Shown here: positions 1-12,449 of the stretch, piece after piece
How the letters are laid out: the number at the start of each line of letters is the position of its first letter
Position numbering within the stretch: the first letter of the stretch is position 1
NCBI RefSeq assembly: GCF_019097595.1
Contig: NC_080723.1
Span: 9,278,511-9,342,510, forward strand
Reading direction: 5' to 3'
Source: Hemibagrus wyckioides
Lineage: Eukaryota; Chordata; Actinopteri; Siluriformes; Bagridae
DNA: 64,000 bases
Made by a program: the position numbers and the translations under genes
The notes under the pieces: model-generated
Databases searched by the model: none
What the model was told of the DNA's origin: nothing
Seen by the model: only the letters and a program-made list of their open reading frames with translations

Positions 1-744
1 AAATTGCTGATGTAATCGTATGCCTGCTAGATGGCCCCAGGGACGCCAACTCGAAATCTGATTGGTTAATGGAACAGTTTCATTGCCACTTATTTTAAGC
101 TACGGGCGCCTGCACTATTGATTCCGAAGGCCTTAAGGCCGGGCAAAACATGATGTCATCCACTAGCTGAAATATATTTGGATAAATACTCATCATAAAT
201 ATACACTACTGGAAGCAGCACAACGAGAGAAAAGCTATAAAATGTAGAGAATAGACTATTGGGAATAATTTAATACACATTCATGGAAAAATATATTAAA
301 TATATTAAAATGCAAGTCAGTGATTCAGATCACTGCTGTTTAGGCCAGCAGAGAAGGCCTTGCTGGCCCTGACGGCCCACCACTGATAGAATCTTTAGTG
401 AATATCATTGAGAAACTTTAAAAAAAAAAAACGTGCCGCCGTCATGATCGTTGTCATTAAATTGAAATCTCTAACCTTACTTTCTAAATATTTTACTGAT
501 CTAAAAAATTCCAGAAGGCTGGTACTCAAAAATCAGTTTTCAGTAGAATTAAAGGCAATTGTAAAGGATTTTAAAATTCAAACACTAAATGATATGAAAT
601 TTGGTTTAACTCAAGTATGTGATTTGAGACACATTATTAATTTGTTTAGTGGAGGAAGCTGGATGGAAAGAATTGTGTTTATATTGCTGATCTACCCTTG
701 TGCCATTTATCAGGATAATAAAAAAGACTAAAATAGCATGTGCT

Positions 745-775
<31 letters not shown>

Positions 776-1184
776 CTTTACTTGTGGCCTTGTATGGCTC
801 CCAGTAAATTTTCAAGGAGGAAATTTTACCCACAGATTTCTCCTGTGACCCCTAGTTTGTAACCTTCTATTCAATATAAGCTGCCTGTGAAGGGTTCACA
901 CAGTGTGGTAATATAAACAGACGTCTGGATGAACTGTCAGGGGATGGAGAAGATGAGAAATGAAAGAAAAGATGGATGTGTGAGCGAATGATAAGAAAAT
1001 ATTATGAGGAAGTCTCACCTCTAGTTCCTGTGCCATGAAACAGGATCTGATCGTATCCAGAAATAGCAGGGAGTTTGTATTGTAAATTTCCAGTTAACTC
1101 TACCAGAATATATATATATATATATATATATATAATGCTTTACAGAGCATAAGAAACATAGTACAAAAGTCCTAGATTAATGTT
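1..1184. other. Non-coding stretch with two simple repeats
   Basis: No coding region is supported here. It contains a (TTTA)n tract at about 744-775 and a (TA)n tract at about 1,107-1,134. An open frame at 408-731 has no recognisable family or splice context and looks like chance in AT-rich DNA. Confidence 0.6.
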
Positions 1185-2085
1185 AGACAATGTCATTAAT
1201 GTCATCCCTAGTGAGCAAACCAGAGGCGACTGTGGCAAGGAAAAACTCCCTTAGATGGTATGAGGAAGAAACCTTGAGAGGAACCAGACTCAAAACGGAA
1301 CCCATCCTCATTTGGGTGACACCAGAGAGTGCGATTATAAACAATGTCCTTTCTACAGTCGTGTTATACAAATACAGCATATGTAGAATGTTGTTGTGTT
1401 TATTAATTAGGATGCTGTTGTCCCCAAAATCCACATAGGGTTGGCAACGTTGCTTTAAATACCCAAATCCCCACGAAGCAGAACACAGCTGGAGCTGGTC
1501 CATCTCTGGATGCCTCAGGATCCTCACATGGTTGGCCTCTTCTCACTGAAGGGCTACTGGAGCTGGCACAAACCCTAGATGCCTCGGGATGGGCAGAAAA
1601 AGGGAAACAAGTGGAAAGGAATTAGCATAGCTGCTGTTCATAATATTAGCAAGCACTAGATGATAATGTGCATTTAATCATGTATTATGTGTATGTCTGG
1701 CTAAAGAGATACATCTTTAATCTCCGTTTAAATTGGGAGACTGTGTCTCAGCCCTGAATACTGTCAGGAAGGCTATTCCAAAGTTTTAGGGGCTAAATAT
1801 GAAAACGCTTTGCCCCCTTTTGTAGACTTTGCTATTCTGGGAACAACCAGAAGTCATTTATGACTTTTATGATCTCAAGGAGTGTGATAGAAACGTGTTA
1901 GAAAACTGGTTAGATACGTGGGAGCTAAACCATTTAGTGTCTTGTTCGCAAGTAGTGATAGTTTAGGTAGGTTATATGTTCATATTTTCTTGATCTGTTA
2001 AGAACTCTGGCGGCTGCATTCTGGACTAACTGTAGGTTATTTATTAAAGTTGCAGGACAACCACCTAGTAATGCATTACGAGACA
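1185..2085 (-). mobile_element. 5'-truncated LINE (3' end of reverse transcriptase plus 3' UTR)
   Basis: On the minus strand, near 2,050-1,960, the translation includes NLQLVQNAAARVLNRSRKY. This is the motif near the end of reverse transcriptase in fish non-LTR elements of the L2/Rex type. Further along, interrupted frames still recall the usual C-terminal region (a GLAP-like segment, then a K-x-x-L-F-x-x-x-Y-like end). The frame is broken by stops and indels, so it is a dead fragment. The rest (about 1,185-1,560) resembles the element's 3' UTR: a related block (AAGGAAAAACTCCCT, GAGAGGAACCAG, GGGTGACAC) recurs near 56,900-57,000. The precise clade is not resolved. Confidence 0.6.
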
Positions 2086-2929
2086 CGCTCCACCCTGCGT
2101 ACACGCAATTTATGAAAATCACATCAGGCAAAAAAGAAATTGGGGGGAAACAATGACAGAAAGTAGCAAGAGTAATCACATCATTAGAAAAGCAAAGAAT
2201 ACCGTGAGTGTTATTAACTCGCTTAACTTGTTTTGGCAATTGCCAATTTTCAGAGAAAATGACTGTTTAATCGATCAGTCCGGCTGAAGGGAATATGAAA
2301 TTTATCCAGAGATAAAATTCAGTGCAAACCACGAATACCAATGAATCTTCACCTCCCCCACGGCCCAGCAGGATTTCAGAAGAATGCTGAAATGGTGGAA
2401 TTTCTCCAAGGCAAGTAGCTAAACACTTACGCTCTTACATGGTCATGAATAATGCTGTATTCATGCTGTCACTGTCATATAATTAATGCAGGACTTTCAA
2501 AGCCTGCTGTGCCCTGGAGAAATTCTGGGACGTTCAATTAATAGAAACCAAACACGCTTAATGAAAGTAGTTCTGTTAGATAGTTTTAAAGCCCTGCATC
2601 CTGACTGGATTTCAGAATCGAATTCTTCTCAGAACTGGAAAAATCTCCATTTTTTTATACATTTGAACCATTTTCACAGTCATTGTTTGTCACATGAATG
2701 TCCTTTCTTAAATCATGATGTAAAATGTTATTAACATGCATCGGGAAGATGTCTTTGGATATACCAGTTGAGGCTAAATCAAGCAACACCTCAAGACAAG
2801 ATACAAAGTTAAAACATGGTCACAACTGTCTTAAGCAGGAATGTGTTCCTAAACAATTAAAAAGCAAAACAACCAAATAAAACTTTTTGCCCACTGAAAA
2901 ACTCGTCTATTAAATAAAAACTGACACAA
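2086..2929. other. Non-coding, nothing recognised
   Basis: AT-rich DNA with no coding frame, RNA gene or repeat that I can name. Confidence 0.5.
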
Positions 2930-3305
2930 ATCTAGAAAATTGGAAGATCAAGCAGGAGCCTCACCTGATTCCACCTGCTTAATTAGTCATTTCCAGCATT
3001 CAGTAAACTCTGGGGTAGCTTCTGCACCCACACCGGCCATTTCCAGAACTTATATATGGATTCAATGTACCAGTTTTCCCACCCTGGGTCACAGGGAACA
3101 TGGAGCCCAGGCGGGGGACACCCCGGACAGTGTGCAAACCCATCACAGGCTGGCACCATCACACACAATTTAGAGATATGTATTTTGGGTCTGGGGAGGA
3201 AGCCAGAGTGCCACAGTGAGAACATGTAAACTCCACGAGGACACATAAGATGGCAGGAATTGAAACCTCAACCCTGGAAGTGCGAGGTAAACCACTAAAC
3301 CACTA
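2930..3305 (+). repeat. Degenerate LINE/SINE-type dispersed repeat tail
   Basis: The order of segments (CACCCTGGGTCACAGGGAAC, an 'acaatttagagat' block, 'ctggggaggaagccagagt', 'gagaacatgtaaactcc', and 'ggaattgaaacctcaaccctgg') is that of a very common fish repeat tail. The same order recurs at 35,487-35,750 and, more weakly, near 15,130-15,415 and in reverse near 49,410-49,590. This copy is diverged and non-coding. Confidence 0.55.
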
Positions 3306-4393
3306 AACCCAGTAATTTCTGGAATCTTCCAGACTGTTTAAAGAAAACTGATGTAAAGCTGTCTTTTTAATGACCTCTGATATGAATAAAGTAGACACCA
3401 TATTAGAAATGTACAGCAACATGAAATGTGTGGAGTTACAAAGATTAAACATATTTAACCTACGTGTATGTGAATTTTTGTACATGACCATGAGCTGGAG
3501 CACTTTGTAATATTATGTGTGTGCTTTTTTTTGTATCCTTACAGTCAATATATCATTTTTTTCTAGGACCATTACTTTTTCCCTTGCATGGTTGTAGCCA
3601 GAAAACAATCCATCTTGGTTTCAATTGACCATAGAAACAGATTCTTATCAATGATCTAGTGACATTTAGCAAAGCACCAGTGCTTATATTACCTCAGATG
3701 AGCTGAGTCAAATGTTCTAAATAGCTTTCCCAGGTTGATTTATCACGTCTCTGGTTGTTTTTACAGCCGTAATGCGGCAGATAAATAAATGTTTTCTGAG
3801 TTGCAGTGGATAATAATAATAATAAAAAACATGTCTCAGGAAACAGCAGGAGGGGAGTGAGGTGTAGAGGTGATTCAAGCGCAGGAATTCAGAACAACAA
3901 ATGGGGATCAGTGTGCTTTCAGCTCTCATGTTATGGACCATGACCTTGTTGAAAATGTAACAATTTATTTATTTTTTTTTGTTTGTTTATTTGTTTTACT
4001 ATAATGTCATTTTTTGTGTTGAGTCTATATTGTTTCATTATATATTATTATTTTCTTTACAACAGTATGATAACGGGATTCAAAACTGCAGAAAAGTCAA
4101 CAAGTTTTAACGTCATCCATAATAGAGCCACTGATTCTTGTTCCAGCAGCACTGCAAAATTTCCATTTCCTCCATTCCACTCCATTCCACCCATCAATTT
4201 AAACCATTGTAGACTCAAAACCAGACGGATCATCAATATTTTCTTTATTTAAACAAGCGGAATGTGTAATGAGAAAGCTTCCACCTCCAACCAAAAGTGT
4301 TTGTTATTACTTTGTCTGCCTGACATATCCTTAAAATACAGCATACATCAAACTGGAAGTAGCTTGCTGTAGAACCAGTTCTTTGAGTCCGTT

Positions 4394-4530
4394 CTTAAAT
4401 CATGTACATTTATGGCATTTGGAAGATGCCTTTATCCAGAGCACAGTATGTTTATCTCATACAACTGAGCAATTGAGGGTTAAGGGCCAAGCAGTGGTAG
4501 CTTAATGGTCCTGGATAAAAACACCTTAAC
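4394..4530 (-). repeat. SINE-type tail, reverse orientation
   Basis: The block 'atttatggcatttggaagatgc' through 'gagcaattgagggttaagggcc' is the reverse complement of the tail of the tRNA-like SINE at 63,265-63,430, which ends 'gcatctgccaaatggcataaatgta'. Only the tail is clear here; the tRNA-like head is not preserved. Confidence 0.55.
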
Positions 4531-5076
4531 CACTGAGTGACCACATCCCATTTTTAAGAACCTCAGAGAGACTTACAGATGAACGGACAGAACGATGGGA
4601 AAAATGGCCACAAAACAGGCTTTGTGTTTCTAAATATGAAGGTGTAAGTAACATCTCTGTATGACAAACATTAAGGAAGGTATTTTTTTTTCCAGACATT
4701 TGACCTTGCTGTGACTTTAGCTCTGTTTGGATCAATTCCAAACTCTAATCAGTTCATCTGTCGGTTAAGGTGATAATTCCATATAAATCCTACAAGGATT
4801 CAACCTCTCATTTTATATAATATCTCACTAACCAGAATCTCAGATAACCAGAAAATGTGTCTAGAGTCCCTGAATATGAAAGTGAAATAACATCAATGCT
4901 GTATAACAAACAGGAACAAAGATATTAAAGAAAAGAAAAACAGCTCAGACATTTGACCCTGTTTGGATCAAATCCATAATCTAATCACTTCATCTGCTGG
5001 TTGAGGTTATTATTGCATTAATATCACCGCAGGTCATGGCATTGACTCGCAGTAATTACAGCTACAAGATTTAACA

Positions 5077-5359
5077 CACTGCAAAAAAACGAGAGCAATT
5101 GTTAATCTTGTCAAAAGTATCCACTATTTCTTACTACAGTAAAACAAATCTTATAAAGATTTATTCTTATTTCTAGACTAAGCTGTAAATGTTCTTATCC
5201 TACTGATGAGAACAGGTATATTTAAAGCTTAGAAATAATCAAATATATAGAAATATATATAGAAATGGGTTTAATAATCTTAGATTTGGTTTCTATTAAG
5301 AAATAGTAGATGATTGTGACTAGATATTTGAATTTGTTAAGATCTCAATTTTTGCAGTG
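5077..5359. mobile_element. Palindromic MITE with CACTGC...GCAGTG ends
   Basis: About 283 bp start with CACTGCAAAAA and end with TTTTTGCAGTG. The inner arms are also roughly inverted: an 'ctatttcttactacagtaaa' stretch on the left faces 'tttctattaagaaatag' on the right. There is no coding capacity. This fits a non-autonomous DNA transposon of a kind common in fish. No convincing target-site duplication was seen, so the superfamily is left open. Confidence 0.55.
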
Positions 5360-5695
5360 CATCCGCTCTATTTATACATGCTTTCTATTGAATGCTGAAT
5401 TTCTGATTTTTATTTATTTATTTATTTTAATTCCTTAATCCAGTGTCATTTGGACAAATTTATAGCTCATGCTCTGCTCAGGCAGGTGGCTGTGTTCAGT
5501 GAAACTTAGCAAGAAAAAACATTTCACTTTGCCATTGCAATCCTGACAATTGTTTTTCCAGAGCCTCAATTCAGTGATTCTAACAATTGTGTAATAAAAA
5601 TGTTACGTTTTTTCCCTTCTAATCCTTCAGCCTACACGTATTAAAAATCCTGTAAAACAAGCCAGTTGGCATGTGAAGAAGATGATGACAACGAC

Positions 5696-5711
5696 GAAGA
5701 AGAAGAAGAAG

Positions 5712-5741
<30 letters not shown>
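5696..5741 (+). repeat. (GAA)n microsatellite
   Basis: About fifteen uninterrupted AGA/GAA units, followed by GTGGAAG. Confidence 0.9.
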
Positions 5742-5742
<1 letters not shown>

Positions 5743-6341
5743 GGAAGTGCTGCTGAACAGCACACATTCTGCATTGTCTTCACCACACTACTGAATGTGC
5801 TGGATGGAGACAGAGAAAGGAAAAAAAGCTGTGAATGTTGTTAACCTGATTTATTGTCTTCACAAATTTTTTTTGGCCTGCTTGTGTGGTGCTGGTGAGA
5901 ACAGAGCGAGCCAGTCAGCAGTGTATCTGCACAGATTTCTTATCAGTCCCTCCCTCTACAGCACTTTCATGGCTTAATAATTAAATCTACACTCTATAGT
6001 GCCACTCTTCTTTTCTGGTTGTGTGGTTTTGTCCATCTTTTTTTTCTTTTTCTTTTTTTAAATAAACCCTGAACGTCTACCTTTACATCTACTGCCCCCT
6101 GCTGTCCCGCATGAGATTGTTGCAGGATGAGATCTGGAACGGTAAATTGTACACATTTTATCACGTGCCTCAAACGTCTTCTTACATTTTTTTTTTTTTA
6201 AATTATTTATTTCATTTACAACCTAGTGCGAATATGTTATATGTAATCAGTCTCTGACAGCTCAGGTGGACGGCTAAGGATCGGCAGACTGTCTGCTAAG
6301 TGTCCGTATTCCAGATATAATTGCCAGCTGTGCTAATTAGT

Positions 6342-6342
6342 A

Positions 6343-6392
<50 letters not shown>
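6342..6392 (+). repeat. (TC)n(AC)n compound microsatellite
   Basis: A run of TC dinucleotides passes directly into a run of AC dinucleotides. Confidence 0.9.
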
Positions 6393-6394
<2 letters not shown>

Positions 6395-6475
6395 TTCCAT
6401 CGCTCGTCTGCTGCAGTTGCCACGGTGACTCCATGCTGCACAAGGCTAGCTCCAAATTGTGCTTAATGAAGTGTT

Positions 6476-6570
6476 GCATTATTATTATTATTATTACTAT
6501 TATTACTATTATTATTATTATTATTATTAATAATAATAATAATAATAATAATACTCATCATCATCATCAT
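6476..6570. repeat. (ATT)n/(AAT)n inverted trinucleotide repeat
   Basis: Imperfect ATT repeats are followed by AAT repeats, then several TCA units. The two halves are mutually complementary, so a single strand could fold into a long AT-only hairpin. Confidence 0.85.
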
Positions 6571-6658
6571 TATCTTAGTAGTCATGCTTACCTCTTGGAG
6601 AAGTATTTTGCTGTCTTGCTCTTACATTAAATCTAATAGTAAGATGCCAAGGTTTGGG

Positions 6659-6659
6659 C

Positions 6660-6737
<78 letters not shown>

Positions 6738-6769
6738 TGTAGGGTGTGTGTGTGTGTGTGTGTGTGTGT

Positions 6770-6808
<39 letters not shown>

Positions 6809-6894
6809 TGGATGCTGCAACCCAGATGCAACAGAAAATGGCCAAGAACCATGCCAGATTATAAAAGTATTGGTAAGAGAACAAAAACTATACA

Positions 6895-6926
<32 letters not shown>

Positions 6927-6930
6927 GAGA
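6659..6930 (+). repeat. Compound (TA)n-(GT)n-(GA)n-(CA)n microsatellite cluster
   Basis: About 37 TA units (to 6,735) are followed by GT repeats (6,744-6,778), AG repeats (6,779-6,805), a short unique spacer, then CA repeats (about 6,890-6,926). Open frames here encode only Tyr-Ile, Thr-His, Ser-Leu or Val-Cys repeats and are not genes. Confidence 0.9.
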
Positions 6931-7320
6931 CACACAATGGGACACTCAGTGAGACACCCAGGGACATCTGTTCAGCCAAACTTAATTTAAAAAAAAAAAA
7001 AAAACAGTCAGAATTCATATGATGTATATACTATAGAATAAATGACTTGACAATGTGACATTTATTGATCTCTTGAAATAATGAATCTCCAATTTCTGAC
7101 CATCATTTAGAGTGTGTGTGTGATTGTGTGTGCGTGAAAGAGAGAGAGACAGAGCGAGAGAGAGAGAGAGAGTAGAGAACTGATAATACTAATTGGGTAA
7201 TGTGGAGAACTTTGTGGGGAATTTCCCCAGTGTATCAGGAAAAAACCCTGAATTTTCACTAGTAGAGTATAATGAAATGCATTAATTATGAAGTGAGAGG
7301 CAACCCTGGCAGCATTCAGG

Positions 7321-7326
7321 CTAATA

Positions 7327-7364
<38 letters not shown>
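7321..7364 (+). repeat. (AAT)n microsatellite
   Basis: TAATAATAG is followed by an uninterrupted AAT run. Confidence 0.85.
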
Positions 7365-7366
<2 letters not shown>

Positions 7367-8469
7367 TTGGAAGTATATAGTCATAAAGTGCTATAGAGTT
7401 AGTGAAAATTCTGCCTGTCTACAAATTGATAGGATTGTGCCTTGCTAAAAGGCTCCATGTCCTCCTACACTCTCCCAGACATGAAAAGCTTTAGCATTTC
7501 GGGAGTGAGCTTAGCACTTGACCTCTTTGTTTTCCTCAGGGAGTAATTGAAACTCGGGCCAAGCGCTCTTTAAGACCAATGTGTCTGGGAGATAAAAACC
7601 AGCCTGTATGTTCACTGCTGCCTTTCAGACAGCAACCTATGTGGTTTGACAGATTCCTGCGATTTTCTCTCCACTCTCTATTGATTTGCTTTCTTTCAGT
7701 AGGCGGTACATGGCCTTTTATGAAAGGGGGAAAAAAAGATGGTGAGATAGAAACAGCTGCTAGATTGAAAATAGTCTTAGTCTTCTGGAGGAAAGTCTCT
7801 GAACTTTTGACCCTGACAAAGAAGTCACTAAATTGGATATGCAGTAAACATCATCTCAGCCGTCAGGAATTTAATTGGTGGGATCGGGTCTGTGATTGAA
7901 CAGCTTGGACCGACAGCAGATAAGGAACAACAGCTCTCTGACAGCTCTGATGATGCCTCTGTGATACCTCTCTGTTACACTGGTTTAAAAAAAATCACTG
8001 CTAGCTGACTGTCCATCCATTAGTCCATTAGCGGTGCCCCGAGTGTGTATTTCACTCTCAAATCAGCTCTACAGCTGCCACTACAAATGCTCCCTTGGGT
8101 GCAATGCTTAATCAATAACCACAAGCATTTATGGCACTTTCTAAAGTTCAGGGGTTGTTGAGAATAATAACAGCCTCACAGCAACACTCCTGAACAGCAT
8201 AAGTAAGCATTCATGAACCACAGCCTGATTGGGAGCTGCCAAAAGTGTTTGATGGAGACTTTATTAGTGTAGTAAGCACATTCAACAGCCTTGAGTTGTC
8301 TGAGCGAAGGTCGATACTGATCCATCATTTCTTTGATAGCTGGGTGTTTCAGTTTCTTAAGATATAGGTTTATGTCCTCTACCTACAGTCCATACTGTTT
8401 CACTCAGTTTCCATCATGATGTTTATTAGAATCATTGGAAATGAAAATATGAATGTATCAGTGACCACA
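7365..8469. other. Non-coding, nothing recognised
   Basis: No exon, RNA gene or named repeat is visible. The open frame at 7,579-7,899 lacks a recognisable domain. Confidence 0.5.
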
Positions 8470-8885
8470 AAGCTCACTAATTAGCTTACATATATTCAGA
8501 GCAACTTGCAGAAGTGCTTTGAAATCTTTATCAATGAATACATCTGTACTGGTTCACCAGGTCACGGATTACGAATACCATCAGTCTAAAAACTCTGTTG
8601 AGAGAATATATAGAAAGAAAAGCACACAGAGCACAAGTTAGTCTTTAAGTGCTAGTTTAAGTACTTCAGGAAGGGGAAGGTTTTTAGATATTGTTTGAAA
8701 ACAGCCAGTGACTCAGCTGTTCTGTCATCTAGGGGAAGTTCGTCCCACCTCCCAGGTGCCTGAAGAGAGAAGAGTCTTGATGCTTGGTTTTTCCTGAGAG
8801 ATGGTGGGACCAGTGGAGGAGTGCTGGAGGCTCTGAGGGAACGTGGTGGAGTGGTGGAGTGGTAGGTGTAATGAGTGTTTTGATG
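8470..8885 (-). mobile_element. 5'-truncated LINE, last residues of ORF plus 3' UTR
   Basis: On the minus strand (8,888 down to 8,652) the frame contains LFSLQAPGRWDELPLDDRT followed by AESLAVFKQYLKTFPF and a stop. A W-(N/D)-x-L-P segment followed by F-K-x-x-L-K-T is the usual C-terminal signature of fish non-LTR reverse transcriptases. The 3' UTR part (about 8,470-8,600) reappears at 33,480-33,625 with the same blocks ('gagcaactt', 'tactggttcac', 'atcagtcta'). It is a dead 5'-truncated copy. Confidence 0.6.
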
Positions 8886-8928
8886 CAATTGAGTTCTGTA
8901 GACTAAATTGTTCTGAAAGTGTTAGATG

Positions 8929-8930
<2 letters not shown>

Positions 8931-8960
<30 letters not shown>
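8931..8960 (+). repeat. (GT)n microsatellite
   Basis: About fifteen GT units directly follow the LINE remnant. Confidence 0.9.
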
Positions 8961-8964
<4 letters not shown>

Positions 8965-8999
8965 TTTGCGTCTCAACTGTCAATCATCTTTTCAACCAC

Positions 9000-9215
9000 A
9001 CCCATTAATTTATTGCCAAATGCTATCAGGATCACCTATTCCACACTCTCATTGTGGCAACCCGGGTTCGGTTCCAGGGCATGGAAGGGTAAACTCTCAG
9101 TGCCCCTATAAAATGGGAGGGTTGCATCAGGAAGGGTGTAAAATCTGCGTCAAAAATCAAATATAAGGATTGGATTGTCCGCTCTGACGACCCCGAGTAG
9201 CTGAAGGAAAAACAA
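9000..9215 (+). repeat. SINE-like repeat with B-box-like sequence
   Basis: GGGTTCGGTTCC near 9,063 matches a pol III B box (GGTTCGANTCC) closely. It is followed by the common fish tail 'atcaggaagggtgtaaaatctg', 'caaatcaaatat', 'ccgctctgacgaccccgag' and 'agctgaagg'. No full tRNA cloverleaf is present, so this is a SINE-type repeat and not a tRNA gene. Confidence 0.5.
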
Positions 9216-11452
9216 CATATCAAATATCTGTATCAGGATAAACTACATAAATTTATTTATTTATTAAGCTCAAAGTAAAGTCGAGTCTTTCCCCCCATTC
9301 ACTAACATGGGAATGGGCGGGGTTTAAAACTGTAACGCAGTCAGCCACTAGAGGGCCTCAGAGACATTTTGGCAACACCTGTTATGGCTTCCACTCGTAT
9401 TTACAGCCATTGTTTAAATGTCAGGCCTTAAATATGTACTCAGTTGCAGGTCACGCAGTATGTCAATCATTTAAACATTACCATAACTGCTGTCACTATT
9501 GCTTTGAATTTCTGCCCCAACATGTGCTGCACATCAAAAACTGGAGCAAGATGGAAAAATTATCCATGCTTTGTTATGACCAAGAACAAAAAAATAACCC
9601 AAACTAAACATACTTGAATTCCCTCTGAGACCATGTGAGAGTGCTTTCGGGTAAACTATTCTCCTCAATGGTCTTGAATTCTTAATAACGTGCATCAAAC
9701 TTAACACTCATTACACATTTATTAATTTTTTTCCTTCTGCTTAAACAAGAAAGCTGACTGCTGAGAGCTGGTCAATTGTATTATGGAAACATGAGTTAGG
9801 TTTCAGTACTTAAAGATAAGAACTCTTGCCTTCTGCATCTTTTAACAGTGAAATCAGTAAGCATTTCATCTACAGCATCATCTCTGTGATGGTCAGCCCC
9901 TCAAAGGAGCACCTCTAATTCATTTAATCTTCAGCACAATCAGTATGCAATACACAGTCCTCCTTCTCCCGTTCCCCTAACACCAAATTGCAATTTTGTG
10001 CATAATAATGAAAAAAGAAGGCCTCATTTTTTATAACATTTTAAGTTTGGTGTTCATATATAGGACTGCAGTGTTTTGTATTTGCTGTAGGATATCGATA
10101 TATTTCAGAGGAGGGTCTTTGCTCTGTCTCTGCAGGAACATATACCTCCAATGAATTCTTCACATGGATTTAAATAGAGTCAATCAGGCGCACTCTGTGC
10201 ACCATGCTCCACTCTCCGATGGTCTCCGATTTTTTTTCCTCCTCATGCTCCAGGTCGTAGGTTTATACCAGTGTAGTAACGGATCACAAGCTTTTCATCA
10301 GATATTCAGCAAGGTGTTTGTGGTGCTGATGGGCTAGTTTGAATGTCAGGTTAGTTTTATATGCAGGAACAAGCAAGTATAGTGAGCTAACACACACACA
10401 CACACACACAGGAAGTATTCCCTGTTCCACTAAGAAGTAGGCCCGGTTTTCATTTCACTGCAAGTGTACTGTATACTATGTATAAGTGTGTATGTGACTG
10501 AAATAAAAATCTTCAATCAAGATCAATTTTTTTCCTCACTGAGCAGAAATACCAGCGAGAAAAGTCTCAGGCCAGGCCAGATCAGACTTATTTATTTTCC
10601 ACAGACTTATTTATTTCACTTCAGTCCAGAGGAGTCTCTGGGCACCTGGCATTTCCTTTCATAGGTCCTTTTAACAGACATTGTACAGAAAAGTGCAGTT
10701 TTCTTCTTCTGGCATTCATTTGCTAATTCTTCCAGCCAGTTCTGTGCTGTGTATATCTGGGTTTTTTCTGGGTTCTCTATAAGCTAACTGCTAAACCAGC
10801 ATCAGCATCAAGCTGTTGTCATTGTATCTTTAATTATGTATAGTTTTATAGAAATGATTCCTGGCTTGATTGCATCAGGCTGAGATCCTTGTTTTAATAA
10901 TCAAGCTCTTGACAAAAATGAAACTGTATGTACAGTGTGGCACAAAGTGAAGCATCATGAGGAATAATGTAAAATAAAAATAAAAAAAACAGTATGTTAT
11001 TTGTTAAACATTTCATTAATTTGATGATTTGAATAATAATAGATTGCAGCATGGAGTGTTCGGTTTCAGTCTTGTAAGAAAAAGCCCTCTGTGATCACCC
11101 TAGGGAATAAACTTACTGGGTCCTGCTTTCCATTTCTAAATATGTTCTAGTATGTTCTCTCATCAGCTGCCCCTTTCAAGAGAAGCACACGTTAACAGTT
11201 CAGGCTTGGTCAGGGAGATTTAGATTGAAGATGAGTGTAAGAGGGAGATAAATATCTGCTTCTTGTTTTGTCTTTCAGGGCCATCTGCTTTCCAACCCTC
11301 TTCTGCTATCGACTCTTTGCATCGAATCCTTTTCTCGTGTCCTTATCCCTTCTTGCCTTTTTTGTGCAGAATTTGCCTTTCAAATTTCATCATACTGTCA
11401 TTAATGAGCTCTTACATTTTGGGGCAAAAAAACAAAATAATTTAATGTTATC
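9216..11452. other. Non-coding, nothing recognised except (CA)n
   Basis: Only a short (CA)n run near 10,390-10,410 stands out. No exon with splice signals and a recognisable product was found. Confidence 0.5.
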
Positions 11453-11531
11453 ATATAATATAATATAATATAATATAATATAATATAATATAATATAATA
11501 TAATATAATATAATATAATATAATATAATAT
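11453..11531 (+). repeat. (TAATA)n pentanucleotide tract
   Basis: About sixteen near-perfect repeats of a five-base AT-only unit, ending in TTATTAATA. Confidence 0.9.
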
Positions 11532-12390
11532 TATTAATATGTTAAAAAACTAAAATATCTTCAACATAGTCATATTTATGTAGTGTTTCTTATTACAAGA
11601 TTATTAAATCTTTTTCTAGACTTTTTCTAGAAGATTTGCTCACTTTAAACAGTTATTTCTAGAAAGACACAAAATTATCTGCAAATAGAGTAAGATAATT
11701 GAAGGCTTGACTGTGGAGTGGGACATGACAGACATTCAATGGGGAATAGGAGCACAACCAAATCAGGAGGAAATTCCAAATTTCTGACCTCTGTGGAAAA
11801 ACAGAGATAATACAGATACAGATAATAATCTTAGTTTTTTAATAGGAATTTTTTAATAGGAAATAGAAGATCATTTGGATTACATTCAGGATATTTTAAA
11901 TTAAGTCATTTTATTGCAGTGTGTTTGCATACTTCAGTATAAGACCAAATTAACTATAAAATCAATTTCAGTTCTGAAATTGTAGCAGAATATAAATATA
12001 TCTCTATCTCTGTGTGGATTTTTTTCTTCATTTCCTCTAGCTGTCTGTCCTGTGCTGTAGTCTAAAACAATGACATAGCCTTATCATTATGACTTTGATT
12101 ATGGCCATGTTATCCCTGTGGCTTTAAGCCCATCATTGCTGTACATCGAGCGCTGATGATAGCATACAAGTAGGTACAGAGAGGCACAGGGGTGACTTGG
12201 CTTTCCGACACTTTTGATGGCACGATGGGCTGCCTGTAGATTGCAGCGGCTGTATTAATGGCTCCTGACAGAACCAGCCTCAAGATTATAAAGTCATTGT
12301 GAAGCTAATCATCCCTTATTAAAGGAAAGGCCAATGAATTAATGTATCCGGGGTCCAAGTGGATTCAGAATGTTAATCAGAATTTAAAGA

Positions 12391-12406
12391 GTCGTGTGTG
12401 TGTGTG

Positions 12407-12446
<40 letters not shown>
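12391..12446 (+). repeat. (GT)n(GA)n microsatellite
   Basis: GT repeats, broken once by GCAT, lead into a short GA run. Confidence 0.85.
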
Positions 12447-12447
<1 letters not shown>

Positions 12448-12449
12448 CA

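Noticed and set aside
6575..7018. Minus-strand open frames with Ser-Leu, Thr-His and Tyr-Ile repeats
   Set aside because: They are translations of the GA, GT and TA microsatellites with no other content.
9055..9110. Possible tRNA gene because of a good B box
   Set aside because: No A box, acceptor stem or anticodon loop can be built; the downstream tail is that of a dispersed repeat.
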